Source of the DNA: Paulinella micropora
Lineage: Eukaryota > Cercozoa > Imbricatea > Euglyphida
Assembly (NCBI GenBank): GCA_009731375.1
Contig: BJOX01000220.1
Span: 338,730 to 395,172 of the forward strand
Reading direction: 5' to 3'
Length of the DNA: 56,443 nucleotides
The notes beneath the pieces are model-generated. The model was not told the DNA's origin. It worked only from the letters and a program-made list of their open reading frames with translations, and did no database searches. The position numbers and the translations under genes were made by a program. Position 1 is the stretch's first letter; the number at the start of each line of letters is the position of its first letter. Positions 1 through 42,254 of the stretch are shown here, piece by piece.

Positions 1-193
1 CCAGTATTTTCATTGAACATACCGGTCCGTCTGGAAGTGTTGGAACTGCCCTTGCGGGGGTGTCATTAGAGCCTATCGTCAATTCTTCGTACTCCCCTCA
101 CGGGTGAGACGATGGAGGCGCATGTGCAGATTTGCATCAGCCATTGACAGAGAAGCACTATTATTACTATTATTATTATTATTATTATTATTA
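1..193 (+). mobile_element. tRNA-derived SINE A, copy 1 (3' part)
   Basis: The window opens inside the element (CCAGTATTTTCATTGAACAT) and continues to AGAAGCAC followed by (ATT)n. Confidence 0.75.
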
Positions 194-414
194 TTTACAA
201 ATCAACATTAGAAATATGAGAATGCTGGGCATGTCTTGAGCTTCCAAATGTTGCCTTCAAAGTTATCACAGCCTTATGAATGAACAAGAAAGCTGACGCT
301 CAAAGTTGGCAGATTTTGGCTCTTCCATGTCTACTTGCACCCAGTTTGAGCCTTTCATGCCGTCACACATACACACTTAGAAATATAATGTAAAACACGA
401 GAATTTGAAATGCT

Positions 415-11751
<11,337 letters not shown>

Positions 11752-12796
11752 AAGGAACTTGCACTACAGATGTCGCGGTTATCCTGGCCTTCCTGACATG
11801 AACATTCGAAACATAGTGCGAAGAAAAAACAGAATAGCGTGGATGAAACTCGTTTACAGGAACAAACGAACTTAACTCAGACAGTTCTTGCAGACCAGTA
11901 CAAACGGGCCAAAGTTTCTAGGTGGAAGAAAGAAGATTGAGGTATGCTTCTAGCCACAAAGAGAAGTACTTCGCTGGAGTATAATGTACTGACTTGCCCC
12001 AATCGATTCAAGTGTATGTTAGGAGACTTGTTAGTTTTGGGGGGTTTTCTCATTTTTCTCATTTGATCTCAACGGAAAGCTGACTCCGCCGCTCCGACCA
12101 GAGAGACTTGGCATTTTGCAGTACCCCACCACTTGGTCGTTGCCTTCGCCGCAATACATGGTTCATTTCACTCAGATTTTTACAGCGAGACACGCCGTTA
12201 TCTGCGGAGTCAGGTTTATTTACGTCAGCTTTCTCGTGACTAGTGGGGTACGGATTTTTGGCATTTCGCATTGGAAATACTTGTGTAAAATTTGTTTACA
12301 GAAGACTGACACTATTCAAAAACGCTTTTCCGGGGGAGACAAGAGTAGGCTACTTGGTAAGCATCTGATGACACCATGATGTTCCCCCATCCATAACCTT
12401 GCATTTTTGCTTTTGCGCGAGTTTCGAAAGTGTGTTTGAGCTGAAATTGACACTGTGGAACACTCAAACTAACCAGTAACTTTTTGTGTGTGTCCTTCCG
12501 TCCCTCCGCTNNNNNNNNNNNNNNNNNNNNNNNNNNNNNNNNNNNNNNNNNNNNNNNNNNNNNNNNNNNNNNNNNNNNNNNNNNNNNNNNNNNNNNNNNN
12601 NNNNNNNNNNNNNNNNNNNNNNNNNNNNNNNNNNNNNNNNNNNNNNNNNNNNNNNNNNNNNNNNNNNNNNNNNNNNNNNNNNNNNNNNNNNNNNNNNNNN
12701 NNNNNNNNNNNNNNNNNNNNNNNNNNNNNNNNNNNNNNNNNNNNNNNNNNNNNNNNNNNNNNNNNNNNNNNNNNNNNNNNNNNNNNNNNNNNNNNN

Positions 12797-12861
<65 letters not shown>

Positions 12862-13193
12862 TATATACATACATACATACATACATACATGCATGCATAC
12901 ATACATACATACACACATACATACACATAATACATACATACATACATACATACAAACATACATACATATGTACATATGTACATACATACATACATACATG
13001 CATGCATGCATGCATGCATACATACATGCATGCATACATACATACATACATACATACATACATACATACATACATACATACATACATACATGCATGCATA
13101 CATACTTTCATACTTTCATGCAAAAAGTTGGCGAGTAAGTAAGCACATTGCTAGATAAACATGCGTATGTATGTATGTATGTGTTTTCTATAG
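11752..13193. other. Region between divergent genes 1 and 2
   Basis: It should hold both promoters and the missing first exons of gene 2. About 700 bases (11752-12480) are unique AT-rich sequence without a clear frame; the rest is gap and microsatellite. Confidence 0.4.
12797..13110. repeat. (AT)n and (CATA)n arrays before gene 2
   Basis: AT 12797-12856, then CATA/CATG to 13110, following the 286-base gap 12511-12796. Confidence 0.85.
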
Positions 13194-14516
13194 GTCTTAT
13201 GGCAGGTCTGAGCTGGCGCTCCAGGCTCGTCCAGACACATGCGCCACGCCGACCTCGCACAAGGGTCCATACATACATACATAAGTATATGCATGCATCT
13301 ATACGTACATGCATGCTTCCTTGCTTCCTTGCTTGCTTACTTAATTACTTACTTACTTGCTTACTTACTTGCTAGTCGGCGGTGCCAACAGCGCTCCACA
13401 GCTGGCGGTCCTTGCCTGTGGTTCGCTCGCTCGCAAGCACTTCACAGACAAGGTGCCTTTTTCTGAGTTGCCTTTCTTTTGCTTCTTCTCTGAGTTGCCT
13501 TTCTTTTGCTTCTTCATGCTGTCCCCTTTCTTTCTCGCATCCTGTTCATCCCTTTGCCTTTCCCTCTTTCTTTCCTCTTCTGCCATTCTCACTTATTTTC
13601 TCCTCTGTTTATCATTTTCCTTATTTTGTCCTGACTGCCCCACTCCCTTTATTTCCCTCGCTTGTCTCAAAATTGCCTTTCCCTCCCTTGTGCCTCAGTG
13701 TTGCCTTTTCTGACCCTCCGCTTGCTGACCTGTGCAAGCACCCTAGATTTCCCTAAGTCGCCTCACTATTGCCTTGACTTTCCCCTCCCCTGCCTCACTG
13801 TTGCCTTTCTGACCCTCCTCTTTCGAATCATTGCCTTTGCTTTCCCCTCCCTTGCCTCACTGTTGCCTGTCTGACCCTTACCGCTTGCCCATTTTGTGTG
13901 TAGCACAACAGGCCCGCCCAGGCTGAGCAGGTGGGAAAGCGAGGCGGACCAGGTAAATACCTTACAACGTACATTACATACATTACATGTATTGCATACA
14001 TTACATACATGACATGCAATAGGTGGCGAATTAGGAGAGATCACCTGGCAACGTACGGACGTTAACCTTACATACATTACATACCTTACAAACCTTATAC
14101 ACCTCACGAACCTTACATACACTAGATGGGCAATGAGGGCAGCGTGGCGAGAGATCACCATACATACCTTACATACCTTACATACATGACATGCACTAGC
14201 TGGCAAATGAGGGCAGCGTGGCGAGGGGGGCCACCTGGCCAACGAACGCCCACCTCACATACCTCAGATGCATGACACACATGACATATATTGCACACAT
14301 GATATACACAGGTGACCAACGAGGGGAGCGCGGCGAGGGACCACGTGGCCAAATAATGTCCACCTTACATATATTACAGACATCGCATACATGACATGCA
14401 CTAGGTGGCAAACGAGGGTAGCGTGGCGAGGGACCACCTGGCTAACGAACGAACCTTCCTGGCATGGGCTCGCACTGGACTAGTAACTTCTCTCTCTCTC
14501 TCTCTCTCTTCTCTCT

Positions 14517-14603
<87 letters not shown>

Positions 14604-14626
14604 CTCTCTCTCTCTCTCTCAATCTG

Positions 14627-14660
<34 letters not shown>

Positions 14661-14718
14661 CTCCACTTTCTCTTTCTCTCTCTCTCTCTCTTCTCTCTCT
14701 TTCTCTTTCTATTTCTCT

Positions 14719-14749
<31 letters not shown>

Positions 14750-14809
14750 TCTCTTTCTCTCTCTTCTCTCTCTCTCTGTCTCTCTCTCTCTCTTTCTTCT
14801 CTTTCTCTA

Positions 14810-14893
<84 letters not shown>

Positions 14894-15000
14894 NNNNNNN
14901 NNNGATGAGGATGGCTTGCCACAACATGCCGCAACAACCGGTACATACCTTACACTTTGCACAACTACTACTCCTAGTACTCGAACTACTACTACTACTA

Positions 15001-15048
<48 letters not shown>

Positions 15049-15113
15049 TAGTTCTACTACTACTATCACTACTGCTGCTGCTGCTACTGCTATTGCTACT
15101 ACTACTACTACTG

Positions 15114-15177
<64 letters not shown>

Positions 15178-16470
15178 ACCAGCACTACTAATATAATTAG
15201 TAGTACATACATACATACATGCATGCATGTATGAATGGCAGGTGTTTTGACGTGGTGGAGCAAAAGTAAAAAACATGCATGCATATATTTTATCGTTACT
15301 ATCACAATTATCCCTGAAAGGTGTTGGGAGTAGGCGATGGGGGGTCTGGCGGAAGGGGGGACATGGAAATTGTGTCCCCCCCCCCCCCACCCCACCCCAT
15401 CCCCGCATTTTCGCAAATCATGGTTTGTGGCAACAGGAGGAGTTGGGAGCTCATATTGACAGGGTGGCTAGCCCCAGACTCGATGTTGATGCTGATATAA
15501 TTTTTTTGGAATTCCCGCAAATATTTGCGTTAGGGGAGTGTCCTGAATTCCTTGTTTTTTCAGCCTATCTTCGGCACCCCTGTCGGAATAAATCGTGGTT
15601 TGTGGGAACCAGGAGTTGGGAGCTCACATTGACAGAGTGGCTAGCACCAGACTCGATGTTGATGCTGATATAATTTTTTTGGAATTCACGCAAATATTTG
15701 CGTTAGGGGAGTGTCCTGAATGCAGAAATTCCTTGCTTTTTGGGAGTACCTCCGGCACCTCCGCAACTGAATGTACCCTGTCGACGGGGAGGGGGGGGGG
15801 GGGGGGGGGGGGGGCCCCCCCCCCCCCCCCCCCCCCCCCNNNNNNNNNNCAGCCGGCACCAAAATGAATCGCTGAGAATGCTCCAAGGCTCTAAGAGTTG
15901 TGCCCCAAGGGTTTATGCCGGTTACCTCCGGCAAGTGCACGTCCTGTCGACTTTGGAAAGGGGGGTCCGGGGGGCCCTCCCCCCGGGAACCCAAGCCCTG
16001 TTGTACGTACCCAAAGCGAATATGCAGGCACCAAATGAATGGCTGAGAATGCTCCAAGGCTCCAAAAGGTGCGCCAGAAGGGTTGAGAGGCTGATTTTTT
16101 TGGTTTTCACAACCTCGGGACGCGCTCTAGGTAGTGAAGAAGTTGAAAAAGAGATTTACGAAGATTCTGGCAAAGTAGTGCCAAAATGAGTGGCTGAGAA
16201 TGCTCCAAGGCTCTTAAGAGTTGTGCCAGAGGGGCTTAGAGGCTGATTCTTTGTGTTTTCGCAAGCTTGTTACGAGCTCTTTTTAGGGGATATAGTTGGA
16301 ACTATGAATTTTGCATGTAATCACAAAGTAGTGCCGAAATAAATGGCTGAGATAGCTGCAAGGCTGTAAAAGTTGTGCATGTGAGAATGAGAGGAAAAAC
16401 GACCCTGGGAGGAGGAGGGGGGGGAGGGGCTGCGCTTCGCGCACCGCAAACCAGGTTGGTGCAGCCCCTA

Positions 16471-16528
<58 letters not shown>

Positions 16529-18252
16529 TCATAACCCTTTGGTGGTAGATGCTGGGGAGGAGGGTCGTTGCGCGCGTAAAAGATCTTAAACTCCGCATAT
16601 GCTGGTTGATAGCCCAGGACCCAGCAGACACCAGATTGTTATGGGTGGGGTTTCGAGGCAGCTCTAGCAACCGCGCTTGGTGTATGCACTTGCACATTCG
16701 GTGACGTCTTGCAAGAGGTTGCTGGGACTGCGGAATAACCTCGGCTTAGTGCAGTCTTGCCCTCAGGAGCTCCATCGGTGGCCCCGATCATCAGGCGAGA
16801 GACTGACACGGGGGGGTGGAGGACCTCGAACAAGGGTATTGGAGGCTTATGTCCGTTGAGGATATGCCATTAGCTGCATCAGTACGCCTCAGATATAGTA
16901 AATCTGCCTTGGAGTGTTGACTGTGACATATTTGAGGGAAATCCCGATGAAAAAACCTAGTCACACTTGCTAAACAGAGTTCCAGCCCAATGGCCTCAAG
17001 GCGTTAAACTGTGACGCCAACTCATAACCCTTTGGTGGTAGATGCTGGGGAGGAGGGTCGTTGCGCGCGTAAAAGATCTTAAACTCCGCATATGCTGGTT
17101 GATAGCCCAGGACCCAGCAGACACCAGATTGTTATGGGTGGGGTTTCGAGGCAGCTCTAGCAACCGCGCTTGGTGTATGCACTTGCACATTCGGTGACGT
17201 CTTGCAAGAGGTTGCTGGGACTGCGGAATAACCTCGGCTTAGTGCAGTCTTGCCCTCAGGAGCTCCATCGGTGGCCCCGATCATCAGGCGAGAGACTGAC
17301 ACGGGGGGGTGGAGGACCTCGAACAAGGGTATTGGAGGCTTATGTCCGTTGAGGATATGCCATTAGCTGCATCAGTACGCCTCAGATATAGTAAATCTGC
17401 CTTGGAGTGTTGACTGTGACATATTTGAGGGAAATCCCGATGAAAAAACCTAGTCACACTTGCTAAACAGAGTTCCAGCCCAATGGCCTCAAGGCGTTAA
17501 ACTGTGACGCCAACTCATAACCCTTTGGTGGTAGATGCTGGGGAGGAGGGTCGTTGCGCGCGTAAAAGATCTTAAACTCCGCATATGCTGGTTGATAGCC
17601 CAGGACCCAGCAGACACCAGATTGTTATGGGTGGGGTTTCGAGGCAGCTCTAGCAACCGCGCTTGGTGTATGCACTTGCACATTCGGTGACGTCTTGCAA
17701 GAGGTTGCTGGGACTGCGGAATAACCTCGGCTTAGTGCAGTCTTGCCCTCAGGAGCTCCATCGGTGGCCCCGATCATCAGGCGAGAGACTGACACCGGGG
17801 GGGTGGAGGACCTCGAACAAGGGTATTCGAGGCTTATGTCCGTTGAGGATATGCCATTAGCTGCATCAGTACGCCTCAGATATAGTATTATTATTATTAT
17901 TATTAAACTTACAAACATACTTTTGTTATGGATGTGTTTGTAGCTGGTCTGGGCTGGACGGAAGAGCGAAGTAGATGATATGTATCTACACCTATATCTA
18001 TATCTATATCTATATCTATATCTATATCTATATCTATATCTATATCTATATCTATATCTATATCTATATCTATATCCATATCTATAACTTTATCTATATG
18101 TACATCTATATCTATATCTATACCTATATCTATATCTATATCTATATATGTATGTCTATATCTACCTGTATCTATATCTATATCTTGGTAGCTGGTCCGG
18201 TCCGGACGGAAGAGCGCAGGAGGCCGATAGAGAAGGTGTTATCTATCTATCC

Positions 18253-18329
<77 letters not shown>

Positions 18330-18874
18330 ATCTAATCTAATCTATCCAGGTGCTTCCGGCCTGTGTGTTGCTGTGGGTCAACGGCGCAGTGTTTCTCTTC
18401 TATGCGCTGCACCGCTACTTCACCGTTCAGGTCAAAGAAAGGAAGAAAGCAAGAATCTGTTCTCGTTCTTTGTTCTTACTTACTACCCCAAACTTTGGGG
18501 TTCGGGCGCGAGTCCCACAGCCACTCCAGGCCAGTAAAACCTGGGCTGGGTGGCTCTCTCGCACCCCAAACCAGATTTTCTAGATGTTTTGGCTTTGCCG
18601 TGTTGCCACCAGCGAGCGCTGTCGGGCGGCCGTTTCGTGTTCGCGCGGAAGACATTGTTGACAGTGGTGAGCTACACCGGCCTGTCCACCATGACCGCTC
18701 TCGCCATCCTGGTATGTATGTATGTATGTATGTATGTATGTATGTATGTATGTATGTATGTAGGTGCGCGAGCAGCATCCCGGTGTGCTGCGTTCACTGC
18801 TGGACAACAACAGCAACAGCAACAACAACAACAACAACAACAACAACAGCAACAACAGCGCGCAGCCTACTTGA
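13194..18874 (+). CDS. Gene 2: membrane protein with Asn-rich C-terminus (3' part, 5' end not found)
   Basis: Exons on the plus strand: 13194-13264, 13376-13452, 13904-13952, 14904-14940 (cut on its left by a gap), 18350-18430, 18613-18711, 18764-18874 with TGA stop at 18872-18874. The first three join in phase and include [20 protein letters not shown]. The exon at 18350 encodes one hydrophobic helix ([20 protein letters not shown]) and that at 18613 a second ([18 protein letters not shown]). The end is [14 protein letters not shown] followed by an Asn/Ser tract made by a CAA/CAG-type repeat. No known family recognised. The first exons must lie in or before the region with the 286-base gap (12511-12796). 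It is head to head with gene 1. The exon at 14904 is tentative. Confidence 0.55.
13455..13880. repeat. Pyrimidine-rich minisatellite in a gene 2 intron
   Basis: Imperfect units of about 40 bases such as CCTCACTGTTGCCTTTCTGA and GAGTTGCCTTTCTTTTGCTT. No coding signal. Confidence 0.5.
13953..14460. repeat. Minisatellite, about five diverged units of 85-110 bp
   Basis: Units share CATGACATGCACTAGGTGGC, GAGGGCAGCGTGGCGAGG and CCACCTGGC-AACG, with CATTACATA runs between them. It starts right after the gene 2 exon 13904-13952, whose 3' end (CAGGTGGGAAAGCGAGGC) resembles the unit. Confidence 0.5.
14810..14903. repeat. Poly-C run of about 80 bases plus 10-N gap
   Basis: Follows (CT)n from 14490 to 14805. 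It stops at the left edge of the tentative gene 2 exon 14904-14940. Confidence 0.8.
15305..16525 (+). mobile_element. Interspersed element G, copy 1, (ATT)n tail
   Basis: From TATCCCTGAAAGGTG to GCAGCCCCTAG followed by (TTA)n. Inside, a segment of about 180 bp carrying GCAAATATTTGCGTTAGGGG occurs twice, then segments around CTCCAAGGCTC repeat about every 130-180 bp. A G-run/C-run and 10 N interrupt it at 15788-15849. No long frame. It lies in a gene 2 intron. Confidence 0.6.
16528..17888 (+). repeat. 493-bp tandem triplication
   Basis: Units at 16528-17020, 17021-17513 and 17514-17888 (truncated). The first two look identical by eye; the third has a few changes and ends in TATAG plus (TTA)n. 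The array starts right after an (ATT)n run. No open frame longer than about 65 codons. It lies in a gene 2 intron. Confidence 0.8.
17978..18345. repeat. (ATCTAT)n and (CTAT)n arrays in a gene 2 intron
   Basis: Hexamer ATCTAT about 17990-18185, a short unique piece, then CTAT 18240-18330 reaching almost to the acceptor of the exon at 18350. Confidence 0.85.
18712..18763 (+). other. Gene 2 intron made only of (GTAT)12GTAG
   Basis: The 52 bases between the exons ending at 18711 and starting at 18764 are twelve GTAT units and one GTAG. The array supplies both the GT donor and the AG acceptor. Removing it joins phase 0 to phase 0. Reading through gives a (VCMY)n tract and then a Gln-rich frame. 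Splicing is inferred from phase and from similar donors elsewhere in the window. Confidence 0.5.
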
Positions 18875-19010
18875 CTCTGCCCCAGCTGTGAGCCCGCCGA
18901 GGCATAGCAGGGGAAAAAACAGCTAATATTTAGGTATGTACCGTGTGAGGCTGAAAGCGATAGCTTGGTCTTTATCTACACCTGCCTTATACTATGTACG
19001 ATGATGATAG

Positions 19011-19211
19011 ATGGCAGTGTCTCTCGTGCTTGGATTCGCTCTGGTTTTGGGATTGCTGGGTATTGGATTGTTGGCCTCCAGAGTCTCACTGAAGACAGGT
19101 TTGCCCGTGGTCAAGCCCCCCGCGGCGAACGTCTTGCATAGTGTCGCTCCCCTTCTACTACCACCACCTGGCGTAGCACTATTTTTCTTATTCCAAATTT
19201 GCGCATTTTAA
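19011..19211 (+). CDS. Possible small membrane protein or first exon of a plus-strand gene
   Basis: This open frame of 66 codons starts at ATG 19011 with a strongly hydrophobic N-terminus (MAVSLVLGFALVLGLLGIGL) that would act as a signal sequence or membrane anchor. A donor-like CAG|GTTTGC follows LKT, so the true unit may be a first exon. It lies about 140 bases after the gene 2 stop, in AT-rich DNA. No homolog recognised and no downstream exon found. Confidence 0.3.
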   Translation: MAVSLVLGFALVLGLLGIGLLASRVSLKTGLPVVKPPAANVLHSVAPLLLPPPGVALFFLFQICAF

Positions 19212-19480
19212 GAAACGAACTCCGAAGCAAACGTCTACATCAGCTGTGATTTTAAAGTTGGGGCGATGTAATCCAACACCCAGCAATCGGACCCTGAAAT
19301 ATAATTATAACTATGCTGGCATCGCGCTGCAACACATTGAAGTCGTACGTTTTCTGAACAATGTTGTTAATCATGATTTGTATATAAATTCTCAAGACTT
19401 CAATGTGAGTCACACTGCAGAACTCTTCAAGAGAAGAGAGGGAAAGGAAGAAAGGAGAAAACAAAAAGGTATTGTTGCGG

Positions 19481-19713
19481 ACATTCAGATGGCAAAGTCA
19501 ACTATAGAAATTGAATTAAGGTTCAGATTTTGGATAAGTGTTCAGAATTCAAAATAGTGTATGATTTAACGGTTACATACGCCCGCAAAATCAATTAAGT
19601 TTTTGCGCCCCGAAATGTCACAGTTAAAATAAACTAATCAGTTTGAATTCTGAACGCTAATCCAATACTATGAAGATAATTCAAATTCTATGGTTGCCTT
19701 TGCCATCTGAACG
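19481..19713. repeat. Inverted repeat of about 78 bp
   Basis: Arms about 19481-19558 (CAGATGGCAAAG...CAGAATTCAAA) and 19636-19713 in reverse, loop about 78 bases. AT-rich intergenic DNA after gene 2. Confidence 0.55.
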
Positions 19714-20204
19714 TCATTGCACGCCCACTGATGGCGGTGACTGCCTTGCGCAACTCCACCTGCAACACTCAGTCTTTTGGTGGCTGCCTGATGCACGTCC
19801 ACCAAATCTGTGTATAGTTGATTAAAGTTCTCGGAGGCTACACCGGGAGTTCGCACCCGGCGTAGGCTACACGGCTCGATAAGTGTGACTAGGCTGTTAG
19901 ACCAATATCACAGTATTAAATGTATTAATCTGGAAATCTCGCCAAACACAGTTTGTAGTAACAGAACTTGCGCGACTTTAATAGAAACTGAGCGGGAACA
20001 GCGCAGAGCGCAAAGTATATATTAATAACATGAGTCGGACTGGCTGGATCTAAGCAATGGCACTAACGAGTCACCGTTACTCCGATACGGCCGGTCAACT
20101 AATTATTAATACGTACAATGATTAATAATTCAGTATTAGTTCCAACAATCTTTACCACTTCCCTTCTAACTGAGACTTACTACTACGCTTCCCACTTTTC
20201 AGGG

Positions 20205-20616
20205 CCCTACTAGTGGCAAGTTTTCTATCATTAAAGTTGATTGGTGAAAAACTCTGAGACTCTCAGTCAGCACCGGCAACCGCAGAGTCAGGCTTGATTT
20301 TTTCAGTCGTCAAAGTAAATCACAGGTGACACACTGAGCCTACGGTCGGAGGCTGGCAGTGACTCAAGTGTAACATCAAGTCGTTCAACTCCTAGTGTAC
20401 TACCGGTAACTTTTTCTAACGCAACTTACTCACTTTCTTAATAGAAACTTGCCACTCGTCACCAGGATTGAGTGGGAAGACGAAGCATGAGAAGGAATGT
20501 TCAATGATATACAATAAAAGGAGACTCTACAGAATCAAAACCGAGGATAGACAGTGGGGAAAAAACTTATCCCTACTAGTGGCAAGTATTCTATCATTAA
20601 AAGTTGATCAGTGAAN
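20205..20616. repeat. Direct repeat CCTACTAGTGGCAAG...
   Basis: The segment CCTACTAGTGGCAAG-TTCTATCATTAAAGTTGAT occurs at about 20207-20250 and 20569-20612; the second is followed by 17 N and about 131 A (20637-20765). This may be a poly-A-tailed retrocopy or an assembly artefact. Confidence 0.45.
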
Positions 20617-20632
20617 NNNNNNNNNNNNNNNN

Positions 20633-20766
<134 letters not shown>

Positions 20767-21284
20767 ATATATACACGAACTTGAACAGTTCCAGTTCTGA
20801 GTGCTTCGGACAGACCGTCCGGTTTCTGTTGGAAGCCCCGCCGGTTTTTCAACTCGGAACTTTCAAGCCCGGGCAAGCCTGAGCTCTGCCAGTCAGCGTC
20901 ATAACCGTAGCCTCCACTTGAAGCCTGAGCTTGTACATAATTGAGGCAAGAGTTGTGCAAGCCAGCATATGATTATGTACCGTGACTGTAAGAATTATGA
21001 AGGGAAAGGTTGAGAAGGCAGATGCTATTATGAATCACACCATTATAAGTCACTGATGGCAAACGACTACTTTACTGCGAGCAAAAGGGAAACTTTTCAA
21101 GGTGTACATGGTTGCACGGTTTACACACTAACTTTTAATTGCTAATGCTGACTTCGCTGCTAGTGAAGAGTTGGACTTATTATACAAGAACGATCACTGA
21201 AGAAAAGCGAGGGCTCATGATTTCAATACTCTTAAGATTTGAAACAATCATGCAGGACACGCCCTAAACCACCACCTGCCACGT

Positions 21285-41205
<19,921 letters not shown>

Positions 41206-41340
41206 CTGTCTATATGTATGTGTCTGTATGTCTGTCTGTCTGTCTGTATGTATGTATGCATGTATGTATGTATGTATGTATGTATTGTATGGTATGTATG
41301 TATGTATGTATATTTGTTTGTATGTATGTATATATCTATG

Positions 41341-41372
<32 letters not shown>

Positions 41373-41676
41373 TGTATGTATGCATGTCTGTCTGTCTGTA
41401 TGTCTGTCTGTCTGTCTGTCTGTATGTATGTATGTACATATGCATGTCTGTATTGCATGTATGTATGTATGTATGTATGTATGTATTTATGTATGTATGT
41501 ATATGTAAGTATGTATGTATGTATGTATGTATGTATGTACATACATACATACATACACACATACACATACATACATACGTACGTCCGTACATATATGCAT
41601 GCATGCATACATATGTCATACATATACATACATAGATACATACATAGATACATACATAGATAGATAGATACATACA

Positions 41677-41708
<32 letters not shown>

Positions 41709-42160
41709 CATACATATATATACATACATACATATGTACATACATACATACATACATACACACATACATACATACATGCATACATACGTACATATGTACA
41801 TACATACATTACATACATACACATATGTGCATATGTCTGTATGTATGTACATATGTACACATATGTATGTATGTATGTATGTATGTATGTTGTATGTAAT
41901 GTATGTAATGTATGTAAGTAATGTATGTAATGTATGTAATGTATGTAATGTATGTTATGTTATGCATGTTATGTAGGTTATGTTGATGTATTTGATGTAT
42001 GTTATGTATATTATGTATATTATGCACATTGTGTACGTTTATGTATGTTTATGTACGTTTATGTACGTTTTGTACGTTTATGTACGTTATGTACGTTATG
42101 TACGTTATGTACATTGTGTATGTTGTGTATGTTATGTATTGTATGTTATAAATACCAGTG
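41206..42160. repeat. (GTAT)n facing (ATAC)n, upstream of gene 4
   Basis: GTAT/CTGT units (41206-41540), then CATA units (41540-41845), then GTAT/GTAATGTA units (41845-42150). This covers the region just 5' of the gene 4 ATG, so the promoter lies in or beyond it. Nothing else seen. Confidence 0.8.
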
Positions 42161-42254
42161 ACCTTCTGGTCTATCCATACAATTGATAGCCTAAAGCCAT
42201 AGATTTAAGGAGATGGTGGCTCATTTTATATTTTTGAAAGTTTTTTAAAATCAA

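Noticed and set aside
41206-42160. Telomeric or centromeric repeat
   Set aside because: Units are GTAT/CATA microsatellite variants, not a telomere-type G-rich repeat, and are interspersed among genes.
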